A DNA stretch of 23,010 nt, from positions 1 through 23,010 of the forward strand of contig JAGBOM010000224.1 of NCBI GenBank assembly GCA_017633865.1, read 5' to 3'. The stretch is from Opitutales bacterium (GTDB lineage: Bacteria > Verrucomicrobiota > Verrucomicrobiia > Opitutales > Intestinicryptomonadaceae). Made by a program: the position numbers and the translations under genes. This document shows positions 7,048-14,744 of this stretch, in pieces. Within the stretch, counting starts at the first letter, position 1; each line of letters starts with the position of its first letter. The notes beneath the pieces are model-generated. The model was not told the DNA's origin. It searched no databases and saw only the letters and a list, made by a program, of their open reading frames with translations.

Positions 7048-7415
7048 TAGTCGATGTCGTGCTCCTTGCAGATGCGTTCGATGGCGTTTTTTAACGCCTT
7101 GCGAGTCTGCAAAAAATCATTGTAATTGTCAATCATTGCCTGTGCGTCGTCGCCTGTGTAGATGCCGAACACCGCCGCGTTATATTCGTTTATCAATTTC
7201 GCCTCGTGGTCGTTGCCGTAGATTTCGTCCATCGCGGTCTTTACAAATAAATTCGCGCTTATGGGCGCGGCGATGCTGATGGCGAGCGCAGACCATTGCG
7301 CCGCGCCTTCCTCGCCTGTGGGTGGCTCTTCCTTAATGTCGAGCCTTATCTCTGCGCGAAATTTGCCGCCCTCATACTCCGACGGCTGCTCACTGTAATA
7401 TGTCCTCTGTTTCAT
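7047..7415 (-). CDS. Hypothetical protein downstream of DGR RT, 122 aa
   Basis: The first 30 residues look beta-rich (GGKFRAEIRLDIKEE). The rest is mostly helical, with an Ala-rich segment (ALAISIAAPISANLF) and a charged C-terminus. The start lies 26 bases inside the RT gene, so it is probably translationally coupled. Its length is near that of the DGR accessory protein Avd, but it is acidic and not a simple four-helix bundle, so I do not call it Avd. Confidence 0.6.
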   Translation of the reverse strand: MKQRTYYSEQPSEYEGGKFRAEIRLDIKEEPPTGEEGAAQWSALAISIAAPISANLFVKTAMDEIYGNDHEAKLINEYNAAVFGIYTGDDAQAMIDNYNDFLQTRKALKNAIERICKEHDID

Positions 7416-8409
7416 TTCCGTATAATTTTTTTAATAAATGTCTGCTATTACTGTGCGTCGCCCATCCGTACCAACTGGCGGTCTTGCGTCGTATGGCTTC
7501 GGGCGTGACGTTGCGCTTTGTGAGTTTTGCGACGGCTCGGCAAAAGTTTTGTTTTATCGACTTCCGTATCAGCTTCTGTTTTCGGTAGAACTTGAAGCCG
7601 ACATAATCTAACGCCCTGCCGTGGCGGTCTTGTCGATTTTCCGCTATTGGGAATATCTGATAGTTTGATTTTATTGTCAAGTGTAGGCCGTTGCCTAAAT
7701 AGGCGTTGATTGTGTCAAATACGCGGTGTAGTTCGTTTTTGTCGTCGCTAAAAAATACAATGTCGTCCGCGTACTCGACGCACTTTATTTTTAACGTCTC
7801 ATTGCAATAGTGCATAAAATAAGCGAGGTAAAGATTGCTTAGATATTGGCTTAGATAATTGCCAATCGGCAAACCGCGCTCGCTGTCTATTATATTATCA
7901 ATCAGCTTTAACAATCTGCCATCCTTGATTTTGCGCCGTACAATCTGTTTTAAAATTTCGTTGTCGATGGATGGATAATATTTTTTGAGGTCGATTTTAA
8001 GGCAGTAAAGTTTCCGCCCTTCAAACTCCTTTATTATCCGCTCTACCTGTGCGGCACACGCCGCAATCCCGCGCCCTTTGATGCAACTATATGTATTATA
8101 TGTAAAAATCCTCGTCCATATCGGCTCTAATACATTCATTATTGCGTGGTGGACTATGCGGTCGGGATAGTATGGAAGGCGGTAAATTTGCCGCTCCTTT
8201 GGCTCGTAGATTGTGAAAACGGTATATTGCGAAGTCTCGAATTTTTCCGCCTTCAAAATCTCATGCAGCCGTTGGAGGTTGCCTTCCCTGTCGCGGTCGA
8301 ATATCTTAACGCCGCGCTGCCGTGCCTTGCCTTTCCGCGCCTTACTGTCTGCAAGCCGTAGATTGTCAAGGTCGATTGCCTTATCATATAAGTTGCCGTA
8401 ACGCTTCAT
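7390..8409 (-). CDS. Diversity-generating retroelement reverse transcriptase
   Basis: This 339-aa enzyme would copy the TR RNA with adenine-specific errors to produce variable cDNA for the VR. The start MKRYGNLYDK is typical of DGR RTs. Fingers residues include YYPDRIVHHAI (80-90). The catalytic Asp lies in IDLKKYYPSID (139-149), and YADD is at 213-216. GLPIGNYLSQYLSNLYL (179-195) has the IGNxxSQ form characteristic of DGR RTs, not the QGxxxSP of retroviral or group II RTs. The thumb has SWYGWATHSNS (312-322). There is no maturase or endonuclease domain. It lies just downstream of TR and the target gene on the same strand, the standard DGR order, and appears intact. Confidence 0.96.
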   Translation of the reverse strand: MKRYGNLYDKAIDLDNLRLADSKARKGKARQRGVKIFDRDREGNLQRLHEILKAEKFETSQYTVFTIYEPKERQIYRLPYYPDRIVHHAIMNVLEPIWTRIFTYNTYSCIKGRGIAACAAQVERIIKEFEGRKLYCLKIDLKKYYPSIDNEILKQIVRRKIKDGRLLKLIDNIIDSERGLPIGNYLSQYLSNLYLAYFMHYCNETLKIKCVEYADDIVFFSDDKNELHRVFDTINAYLGNGLHLTIKSNYQIFPIAENRQDRHGRALDYVGFKFYRKQKLIRKSIKQNFCRAVAKLTKRNVTPEAIRRKTASWYGWATHSNSRHLLKKLYGNETEDILQ

Positions 8410-8475
8410 TCTGCATTGTAAGTTGTGAGCCGTCGGCGTTGCCGCCTACCGACACACTCAACATTTATTATATTT

Positions 8476-8490
8476 TTCGCCAAGTGGCGA
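8476..8490 (-). other. Small hairpin downstream of TR
   Basis: TCGCC (8477-8481) pairs with GGCGA (8486-8490) around four bases. It shares ATTTTTCGCC with the hairpin beyond VR (8676-8691). It lies 40 bases past the TR end, in the TR-RT spacer, a region needed for cDNA priming in the studied phage BPP-1 DGR. Confidence 0.5.
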
Positions 8491-8529
8491 GGCTGCTGTC
8501 CCTTTTTTTGAGTTTCTTTTGTACAAGCA

Positions 8530-8642
8530 TAGCCGCGACCCGATATTCGGGTTGACGTTGCCGGGCACGTTGTTCGAGTTCGCGTACAGGAAGCCGCAGT
8601 GGGAGCCGTTATTCGCATTACCCCCGAAGTGAACACCCCGGA
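8530..8642 (-). repeat. DGR template repeat (TR)
   Basis: The TR aligns with the VR at a constant offset of 211 bases, with no gaps. Of 23 coding-strand adenines, 18 differ in VR; no other base differs across the 113 bases. Read in the VR frame, TR is rich in AAC/AAT codons (for example NSNNVPGNVNPN), the usual design that lets one adenine-rich codon become many residues. An invariant, adenine-free block, the coding-strand 3' end (8531-8543 on the plus strand), would be the IMH*-like segment. The alignment breaks down beyond 8642. TR lies between the target gene and the RT. Confidence 0.95.
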
Positions 8643-8675
8643 AGGACAGCCAACCTTGTATTTTCTAAAAAATTT

Positions 8676-8691
8676 TTCGCCTTACGGCGAA
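8676..8691 (-). other. Hairpin downstream of the VR
   Basis: TTCGCC and GGCGAA form a 6-bp stem; on the coding strand the loop is GTAA, of GNRA type. It lies 50 bases past the end of VR and 29 bases past the target gene stop. Known DGRs carry a hairpin just after VR that helps retrohoming. A run of T (AAATTTTTT) follows on the minus strand, so it could also be a terminator. Confidence 0.6.
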
Positions 8692-8719
8692 TACTCGCGC
8701 GGTCGCGCTACGCGCTCCA

Positions 8720-11317
8720 TTAGGGGGGCGGGATGGCGCAGAGCCGCGACCCGAGATGCGGGCTGACGGAGCCGGGCACGGCGGACGAGGACGCGTACAG
8801 GAAGCCGCAGCGGGAGCCGAGATTCGCAGCACCCCCGAAGAGAACACCCCGGAGCGACACGTCCGACGCGGGCAAATTTGCGCCCCAGTAATAGTCGCAA
8901 TAATACGACGTTGACGAGCCGCCCTGTGTCTTGCAAATAATATCGCCCTGTTCATTGTCGAATATTGTCTTTATCCAGTTGTCGGCGCGTGGAGTGTTGC
9001 CCAGTTCGGTGTATTGCGAAAAATCCGTGCTCGAAAATTTTTGCGGGTCGTCGGTAATATAACACGTCGATATGCCGCCCGCCGCGTCTGATTGTACATT
9101 TATCAATATGCCGTCCGTCCAGTCCCAAATGTCGCCAAACGGTGATTGAATGCCGCGATAACTGTTTACCTCAAATGTTACGAGGATGTTGTCGTCTGCA
9201 TCTTTTACGCTGTAATTCTTTACCGCGCTTTGGTTGCCGTACTCCAACAAATAACCGCACGGAACGAGTGGATTATAACTGTTGTAGGCGTTCCATGCGT
9301 CGCCGTTCCAGTTCGACACACCCGGACCCAATCCGCCCTGCGCGTAGCCGTTGGCATCCTTCGCCGCGTTGAAGTTTTTTTGCGAGTTGAGCGTGGCGTA
9401 CTCGGTAACGAATAACCAATATAACATCCTTTGTGCGAGATATATGTGGCAGTTCCATGCCGTGCCGTTGCCCCTGTTTCGTGCGTACTGGCGGAAATTT
9501 GTTAAAGAAATATTGCTGGCGGGCTTGCCTAATAATGAGCGGTAGGTGTTGTCCCAGTCGGCTGTATTTTGTCCGCCGCGATACTCCGGCGACGAATTAA
9601 CGACGCTGCACAATTTAGGGGTCGTGGGGTCGGTTCTGTCAACCGTCGCCTTCTCCGCAGATACGTACATCAATGGAATTTCAATAAAGCCGGCGAGCGG
9701 GTATTGTGAAATTAGTTTTTTGTGTATTGTGCCGTGAATTTCCGATTTAAAGTAATGCTTAGGTATTTGGAGCATCAGTTGGCCCGCGCTTCCATCCACG
9801 GTTTCGCCGCTCCAGTCGGATTGGTCGGCGAAGGGCGTAAACGTTAAATCGTCCTGTAATAAGCCGCCAATTATGGCATTTTGCACGGGCAGCTCCGCGT
9901 GAAGGCTCATGTTGCCGATGCGGGTACAATCCGGGCTGGGATTGCTCTCGTCCCACTGGACACCATAAAAAAAGAAATTTAGCGAGATTTTGTAAATTTC
10001 GTTGTCGATGTAATTCCGTGTGTTCCACGCTTCCAGCAGGCCTCGGTGGTCGGTGTCGGTGGTGTTGATGTCTTGGATGGTGAGCGACGCGGAGACGGTC
10101 TGCACGTTGTTTGTTTTCGCTGATACGTTTGTAGTTATATAGCTGCCGTCTGTACCTTTACTGATGCCTTGGAGTGCGCTGTCTGCCTTCGCGCCCTGTG
10201 CCGCCGTTGCCGCGTATGCCTTCACGTTTGACGCTTCGGCAAGTCCTTTGTGGGTGTTGTCGGCGGTGGTGATGTCTTGGATGGTCAGCGACGCGGCGAC
10301 GGTCTGCTCGTTGTTTGTTTTCTCTGTTACCGTCGTAGTAATATAATTGCCGTCTGTGCCTTTGGAGATACTTTGCAGCGCGGTGTCTGCCTTCGTACCC
10401 TGGGCCGCGGTCGCGAAGTCGGAAGGGTCGAGCGAGGGCTGCGCATTAACTCGGACAAATGGCGGCTGTGTTATAAATGAAGTTGGATATGCTGTTATTT
10501 CTTGCGTCGTTTCTGCTTCATAATAATAATCAGACGGCGGCAGGGCTTTTAATACATTAAATGCCAACTGGCTACAATCCGACGAAATAGGCAGCGCAAA
10601 ACATCCGTAATTGTTAAACCACGCATAAAGCAAACTATTATCATTTAAATCTGCTCCAATAAATGAACTAATGCCCCACGCAGACTTATACAGCACTTTT
10701 GGCTCATAATCTAAATATTTAACCGTGTTATTGCCTAAGTATTGTATCGGATTGTCATAGTCCATAAACTCATCGCCTACGTCTGTGCGGTCGTACACAT
10801 ACGGAAATAGCAAATACTGGTTATTATCAACCGTTACGGTTGGCAAGTCGTCGCCGCCGATTAGTAAGTCGGGCGAGAATAAAAATACATAAGCGTAGTT
10901 ACGCTCGGATGCACAGCGACATAATATTAATTGTTCGGTTGTAAATGTTATGTAGCCATGCTCTTCATTTTGCCGCACATATAGTTGCTTTGCTGTTAAT
11001 GTGCCGCCCCGTTTTATTTCTATATAGCCAGTGCTTTGGTATGTATATTGCGTTTCTCCGTATTCAACTGCAACTGGCTCCTGCCTTTTGTAAAAATAGC
11101 CGTTCACAAAATCCGCCGTCGTTTCACCTTGGTATTGTCCAATTTCTCCGACTTCCAGCTCCTCGATACTTTGGAAAAATTTTGGCACTTTGTCGGACAC
11201 GTTGCCGCGCAGTGCCTCAATCTCGCCCTCGAGCCTGGCGATGTCGCCAGGTGTCGCCGAGTCGTCCTTCTTCTGAAGGTTTAATTTTAAAAGTGGATTG
11301 TATTCGTAGCCCGCCAT
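8720..11317 (-). CDS. DGR target: variable fibre-like attachment protein, 865 aa
   Basis: This large protein is probably displayed on the virion and binds the host. It starts MAGYEYNPLLKLNLQKKD and has a short coiled coil (about 23-38). A beta-rich region follows, then two copies of a fibre-like module (about 302-360 and 368-425), then a C-terminal domain of about 400 residues ending in the variable region. The end pattern (SLRGVLFGGAANLGSRCGF, then RLC) matches the formylglycine-enzyme/C-type-lectin-like fold used by DGR targets. VR covers about residues 822-859, with 11 amino-acid differences from TR. No signal peptide is seen. It lies at the end of the virion gene block, just before TR and RT. 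Confidence 0.9.
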   Translation of the reverse strand: MAGYEYNPLLKLNLQKKDDSATPGDIARLEGEIEALRGNVSDKVPKFFQSIEELEVGEIGQYQGETTADFVNGYFYKRQEPVAVEYGETQYTYQSTGYIEIKRGGTLTAKQLYVRQNEEHGYITFTTEQLILCRCASERNYAYVFLFSPDLLIGGDDLPTVTVDNNQYLLFPYVYDRTDVGDEFMDYDNPIQYLGNNTVKYLDYEPKVLYKSAWGISSFIGADLNDNSLLYAWFNNYGCFALPISSDCSQLAFNVLKALPPSDYYYEAETTQEITAYPTSFITQPPFVRVNAQPSLDPSDFATAAQGTKADTALQSISKGTDGNYITTTVTEKTNNEQTVAASLTIQDITTADNTHKGLAEASNVKAYAATAAQGAKADSALQGISKGTDGSYITTNVSAKTNNVQTVSASLTIQDINTTDTDHRGLLEAWNTRNYIDNEIYKISLNFFFYGVQWDESNPSPDCTRIGNMSLHAELPVQNAIIGGLLQDDLTFTPFADQSDWSGETVDGSAGQLMLQIPKHYFKSEIHGTIHKKLISQYPLAGFIEIPLMYVSAEKATVDRTDPTTPKLCSVVNSSPEYRGGQNTADWDNTYRSLLGKPASNISLTNFRQYARNRGNGTAWNCHIYLAQRMLYWLFVTEYATLNSQKNFNAAKDANGYAQGGLGPGVSNWNGDAWNAYNSYNPLVPCGYLLEYGNQSAVKNYSVKDADDNILVTFEVNSYRGIQSPFGDIWDWTDGILINVQSDAAGGISTCYITDDPQKFSSTDFSQYTELGNTPRADNWIKTIFDNEQGDIICKTQGGSSTSYYCDYYWGANLPASDVSLRGVLFGGAANLGSRCGFLYASSSAVPGSVSPHLGSRLCAIPPP
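8741..8853 (-). repeat. DGR variable repeat (VR)
   Basis: This is the variable copy of TR at the 3' end of the target gene. Differences from TR occur at 18 positions, all opposite coding-strand adenines of TR, and change 11 codons (His to Leu and Arg; Asn to Ala, Leu, Ser and His; Ile to Leu), plus one silent change. The adenine-poor end (AGCCGCGACCCGA on the plus strand, from 8742) is unchanged and would be the IMH. The pattern shows that mutagenic retrohoming has acted on this lineage. Confidence 0.95.
10045..10417 (-). repeat. Tandem fibre module duplication
   Basis: Two direct repeats of about 170 bases (about 10045-10215 and 10250-10417) encode related segments of the target protein that share KADxALQxISKGTDG and SLTIQDI. 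The copies have diverged mainly at single bases. Such modules are common in phage fibres and may arise by recombination. Confidence 0.8.
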
Positions 11318-11321
11318 AATG

Positions 11322-11519
11322 TTAACTGTCTTGACATTCTATTTTTGTGATTTGCCCGGAGTCGTTGAGCGTGAAGTATTGAGCGAACACCACGCTGTCG
11401 CCTTCGTAATAGGTAATTTTTGTGATGTTGCCATTTTCATCGCGCTCCAGTTCCTCCGACCGTCCGGGAACTGTCGCCCAGCTATCGCGCGTTGTTTCTG
11501 TGTAATTGCCGCCGATCAT
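11322..11519 (-). CDS. Small beta-rich protein, 65 aa
   Basis: The protein has alternating hydrophobic and polar residues of beta type (NITKITYYEGDSVVFAQYF) and begins MIGGNYTETTRD. It ends four bases before the fibre gene starts, so the two may form a unit. It could be a fibre-associated or adaptor protein. I do not recognise the family. Confidence 0.65.
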   Translation of the reverse strand: MIGGNYTETTRDSWATVPGRSEELERDENGNITKITYYEGDSVVFAQYFTLNDSGQITKIECQDS

Positions 11520-11524
11520 GTGCT

Positions 11525-12217
11525 TTACTTTTTAGATAGTGCCTTAATTATTAAGAAGGCCGCGAGGCCGCCGAGAAGCCAACCGGCGACACCGAAGCCG
11601 CCCTCCTCGCCGGGAACGCCGCCCAAATACTTTTTACATATTGCGTCCAGCTTGTCCGCTCCGATTGCGAACAGGCCGCCCTTCTTGCGTCGAGCGTCCG
11701 CAACAATGTTATAAAGCGCAGCCGCCGCCCTTGTGCCGTTGGAATATGCAGCGTTTACCAGGTTCGCGAAGGTTTGGAAGTGTCCCGGCCCGTTCCAAAC
11801 TGCGTAGAGGAATTGCAGCTGGAGCTGCGGATTGCTCATAATTACAGCTTTTGCGCCGTCGGAGAGATAGCGGCCGGCGTAGTCGTTGTACATTGCCTTG
11901 ATGATTTCGCGGGTGTACTGGCGCAACTGCGCACCAACCGCTGCAGAGATGCCGCGCTTGCCGTCCGCCTTGTCGCCGTAGTAGCTTGTATCGCCGTGAT
12001 GGTTGCCGTAGTAGGTGTCTATCAACTTCCAGAAATTGCGGCCGGCGGTGCTGTCTGTCACTGCAGAGCCCGCGCCGTTTTTCCTATCGAGCCCGAACAT
12101 CGTCTCGCCGCTGATGCCCATTGCTTCGCCTCCCTTGAGCTTGTCTTTCATGTCCGGGTGATAATAGCCGCCCTCGATGTTGTCGATTATTAAATCGACC
12201 ATATCTTCCATCTCCAT
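11525..12217 (-). CDS. Membrane-anchored GH108/lytic transglycosylase-like enzyme, 230 aa
   Basis: The N-terminal IEGGYYHPDM (about 14-23) resembles the catalytic EGGY...P block of GH108-type and related phage peptidoglycan enzymes, with Glu15 the likely acid. GISGETMFGLDRKNG (34-48) and YAVWNGPGHF (about 158-167) fit a lytic-transglycosylase-like fold. A C-terminal hydrophobic helix (about 206-226, WLLGGLAAFLIIKALSKK) anchors it in a membrane. Virion-borne, membrane-anchored muramidases are known in PRD1-like and other internal-membrane phages, where they open the wall at entry. No holin or spanin is recognised next to it. Confidence 0.7.
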   Translation of the reverse strand: MEMEDMVDLIIDNIEGGYYHPDMKDKLKGGEAMGISGETMFGLDRKNGAGSAVTDSTAGRNFWKLIDTYYGNHHGDTSYYGDKADGKRGISAAVGAQLRQYTREIIKAMYNDYAGRYLSDGAKAVIMSNPQLQLQFLYAVWNGPGHFQTFANLVNAAYSNGTRAAAALYNIVADARRKKGGLFAIGADKLDAICKKYLGGVPGEEGGFGVAGWLLGGLAAFLIIKALSKK

Positions 12218-12229
12218 AATTTTACCATG

Positions 12230-12823
12230 TTAAATTAATTTTGCCATGTCCTGGGGGACAGGGATTATTAACTCTGTGTCGTCGCTGAATGTGTTGGCCG
12301 TGTAGTCGTTTACTGTGTTGTAAACCTTGTTGCCAAGCATGTTAACGCCTTCGCCGGCAAGTGCGCCCATTATTGTACCGGCCTGGAACGTGTGCCCGGC
12401 ATACGTAAAGGGCATTGTTGTAACTACTTTTTTCGCCTTCGCAAACTGAATGGCTTTTGTGTAGCGTTCGTCGTTCAGACCATCCTGTAAAGCTTTATTA
12501 AGCGTGTATTTGTTATCGCATAACGCGCTAAATTTCTTGCCAACCTCGTTCCAGTTCGTTATCTGGAGACATACGCGCAGAGCCTCCTGCGCATTGTTTC
12601 TGTAAGGACTTCCCGCACTCCAGCCAACCAGCACGGAGTCGGTGACGTTGAGATATTTTTTCAGAAGCGCCGCCTGTTCTGTTTCTGTGCTCGTGGTAAG
12701 GTCGGAGATGGCTTTATTTTCCTGCTCCGTTTCCTTTTTGCCTCGGTTTTTGAAGTAGAAAAAAATTCCCGCTCCGAGAGCCACCGCGCTAAGACCTACG
12801 AGCCAGCCTTTGCTATTGTCCAT
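12230..12823 (-). CDS. N-terminally anchored membrane protein, 197 aa
   Basis: A membrane helix at about residues 7-26 (WLVGLSAVALGAGIFFYFKN) is followed by basic residues and a soluble domain of about 160 residues with mixed helix and strand character. The opposite topology to its C-anchored neighbours suggests a different placement relative to the membrane. It sits between the muramidase and the Lys-rich protein. No family is recognised. Confidence 0.7.
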   Translation of the reverse strand: MDNSKGWLVGLSAVALGAGIFFYFKNRGKKETEQENKAISDLTTSTETEQAALLKKYLNVTDSVLVGWSAGSPYRNNAQEALRVCLQITNWNEVGKKFSALCDNKYTLNKALQDGLNDERYTKAIQFAKAKKVVTTMPFTYAGHTFQAGTIMGALAGEGVNMLGNKVYNTVNDYTANTFSDDTELIIPVPQDMAKLI

Positions 12824-12838
12824 CGCCTTTTATTTTAT

Positions 12839-12866
12839 GAAGGGCGCAGCGTTCGCCGTGCCCTTC
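12839..12866 (-). other. Intergenic hairpin within the late operon
   Basis: GAAGGGC (12839-12845) pairs with GCCCTTC (12860-12866) in the 68-base gap between two late genes. On the minus strand it is followed by an A-rich rather than a T-rich stretch, so it is more likely an mRNA-stability or processing element than a terminator. Confidence 0.45.
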
Positions 12867-12891
12867 TGGTTAGACTGACAAAACGCAGCTG

Positions 12892-13131
12892 TTAAAAGCC
12901 GCTTAACTTCTGCTTAGCCTTTGCGGCGCGTTCCTTGATGGCCTTGCGCTGCTTGACTTCGTTCTCGTACGCTGTCACCTTCTTTTTGTACTCCGCAATC
13001 TTCTTGTTGTTGTCCGCGTCGATGGCTTTTGTCTTTGCGTCGTAGTTCTTCCATACCTCGATGCTCGCGGTCTCTCGCGGGGTCTTCGGGTATTTCTTGA
13101 GTTTTGGTTTTGATGGTTTCTTAAGTGCCAT
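12892..13131 (-). CDS. Lys-rich basic protein, 79 aa
   Basis: About a third of residues are Lys or Arg. The N-terminus has short Lys-Pro repeats (KKPSKPKLKKYPK) and the rest is a charged helix, probably a coiled coil. A DNA-condensing or genome-binding virion role fits the composition and the place in the operon, but is not proven by a motif. Confidence 0.65.
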   Translation of the reverse strand: MALKKPSKPKLKKYPKTPRETASIEVWKNYDAKTKAIDADNNKKIAEYKKKVTAYENEVKQRKAIKERAAKAKQKLSGF

Positions 13132-13169
13132 AATCCGTATCGTTTATATGTTTATTAATCTGTGAATTG

Positions 13170-13367
13170 TTACAAGTATGTTAGCGCGCTGCGCAGCCTC
13201 TTTGTGTCCTGCGCGAGCTGCACAAGCTTCATTAATTCCTGTGCGCTTAGGTTGCCCGCCGCTATCTGTGTGCGTATCGCCGAGGCGAGCTGCTCTGTCA
13301 ATCTCTCAAATGAGAGGTTGTTCGCCTCGATGGTTGGCGGCTGCGGTTTTCTGATGAAGTCAAACAT
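13170..13367 (-). CDS. Small helical protein, 65 aa
   Basis: After a basic, Pro-rich start (MFDFIRKPQPPT), the chain is one or two amphipathic helices. Its start overlaps the stop of the 298-aa gene by eight bases, so the two are translationally coupled. It may be a small assembly or scaffold protein. No family is recognised. Confidence 0.6.
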   Translation of the reverse strand: MFDFIRKPQPPTIEANNLSFERLTEQLASAIRTQIAAGNLSAQELMKLVQLAQDTKRLRSALTYL

Positions 13368-14256
13368 TTTGCGTACCGCCCGCCCCCTTCGGGAACTCTA
13401 CCGCCGTAGCCTCCTGTGGCTGCTGCGGCGGTGTGTTGTGTTTCATCGCGGCGCGCTGCTTGATAGCGAGCGCGATTTCGTTAACGTCCTGCTCCGTTAA
13501 TGCCGGGTCCTGGTACATTGCATTTGCCAACGCCTCCACCGCGCCATATTTCGGGTCGGTGGGTCGGCTGGTGTCCGCTCCCGACAACGTAGCGGGCTGT
13601 GCCTCCGCCGCATTGTTGATTGGCAAGGCGGGGAACAGTTCGCCCAAAATCTTTTTTATTGCCATCACAAGCGTATCGGCCGCCGCGCCTGTATTGCTCT
13701 CATATTTACGCCTTTCGTCCTTGAGTTCTTTTTTTATCTCCGCAATTTCGCGGAGTTCGCGGTTGCGCCGCTCCTCAAAGTCCTTTTCGCGCTGCTTCAA
13801 TAAAATTTCATTGATGCGCTGCTCGTTCTTGACCGCAATGCCTTCGAGCTTGGCGTTGAGCGTCTCCTCCGACACCCAGCCGGGAGGCGGTTGCATAAAA
13901 CCAAAACCACCCAATCCCGCCGCCTGTTGCTGCGGCTGCTGTGTCGGCACTTCGTCCGCCTTGTCGTGGTTGTAAAACTCAAACGGGCCGAGCGTGCCCT
14001 GGCTTCCGTTTGCGCCCTTCGAGCTTCTAAGCTCAATACAGAGCAGCGCGTCCGACGGTATGCCCGACTGAAGCGCACCATTGAGGCGTGCGATGGCTTT
14101 TTCTGTCTTTGCTGCCGCGTCGTCGTCGCTCTGCCAGTCGTCGCCGTTGTAGTGCATAATTGGTACTCTTTTGTAATTCTGCATTACAAACAGGCTCCAG
14201 CAGGGGTACTGCGTTTGCCTCATGTGGTTAATGATGTAATCCTTTGTCAGTTTCAT
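13360..14256 (-). CDS. Coiled-coil virion protein candidate, 298 aa
   Basis: A folded N-terminal domain (1-100) is followed by a Gln/Gly/Pro-rich linker (about 105-130). A strongly charged coiled coil comes next (about 140-190, EKDFEERRNRELREI), then an Ala/Pro-rich C-terminal domain. There is no Walker A site, so it is not a packaging ATPase. It may be a scaffold or vertex protein. It starts four bases after the upstream gene ends. Confidence 0.7.
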   Translation of the reverse strand: MKLTKDYIINHMRQTQYPCWSLFVMQNYKRVPIMHYNGDDWQSDDDAAAKTEKAIARLNGALQSGIPSDALLCIELRSSKGANGSQGTLGPFEFYNHDKADEVPTQQPQQQAAGLGGFGFMQPPPGWVSEETLNAKLEGIAVKNEQRINEILLKQREKDFEERRNRELREIAEIKKELKDERRKYESNTGAAADTLVMAIKKILGELFPALPINNAAEAQPATLSGADTSRPTDPKYGAVEALANAMYQDPALTEQDVNEIALAIKQRAAMKHNTPPQQPQEATAVEFPKGAGGTQNV

Positions 14257-14260
14257 TTTG

Positions 14261-14740
14261 TCAGTCTGTTATTATTATTATGTCGTCATTTGCATTTTTT
14301 TTGCCGTTGTTGTCGCCGTCGCTGTTGTTGCCGCCTGTTTCCAGCCTTATCGGGGCCATGTACATGTACAATGCGCAAAAATTTATAACGCTTGCAAACA
14401 TCGCGTCCGTTGTGCCTTCAAACAGGTTAAATTTAAGCGTATTGTCCGCCGTAAATATAAAATCCGTCTCGACTTTTTGCAGCGTGCCAAAATCCACTAC
14501 TTCCGCCACTGGCGACAAGTCCCAGAAGTCGGTGGGCGTGTCCACTTGCAAAAATTTCTTTTGCAGTTGGTTTTTGTCGGTTATCTCACCCTCCGCAAAT
14601 ACACGGTAAAAGAAGGCAACGCCGCCGGAGAACTGGAGCACGTTGGCCACGTCCGCCTTGCTTACATACTTACATTTAAGCGTGTAATCCTTTATGCCGT
14701 GGGTGGTGGCGTAGTTCTTGATATAGTCGCAAACGTCCAT
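14261..14740 (-). CDS. Hypothetical virion protein, 159 aa
   Basis: The protein is beta-rich from about residue 35 to 125 (GGVAFFYRVFAEGEI, DFIFTADNTLKFNLFEG) and ends with an Asn/Asp/Gly-rich tail, including GGNNSDGDNNGKKNANDD. It follows the 251-aa capsid candidate after four bases. A minor capsid or spike role is possible. No family is recognised. Confidence 0.65.
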   Translation of the reverse strand: MDVCDYIKNYATTHGIKDYTLKCKYVSKADVANVLQFSGGVAFFYRVFAEGEITDKNQLQKKFLQVDTPTDFWDLSPVAEVVDFGTLQKVETDFIFTADNTLKFNLFEGTTDAMFASVINFCALYMYMAPIRLETGGNNSDGDNNGKKNANDDIIIITD

Positions 14741-14744
14741 TTTT

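Noticed and set aside
7047..7415. 122-aa protein as the DGR accessory protein Avd
   Set aside because: Length is close, but it is acidic with a beta-rich start, unlike the basic four-helix Avd.
7390..8409. RT as a group II intron, retron or abortive-infection RT
   Set aside because: The IGNxxSQ motif, N-terminus and adjacent TR/VR pair identify a DGR; no maturase domain is present.
8406..8636. Reading frame of 76 codons across TR
   Set aside because: It is TR in a frame other than that of VR, with no start signal; TR is a non-coding template.
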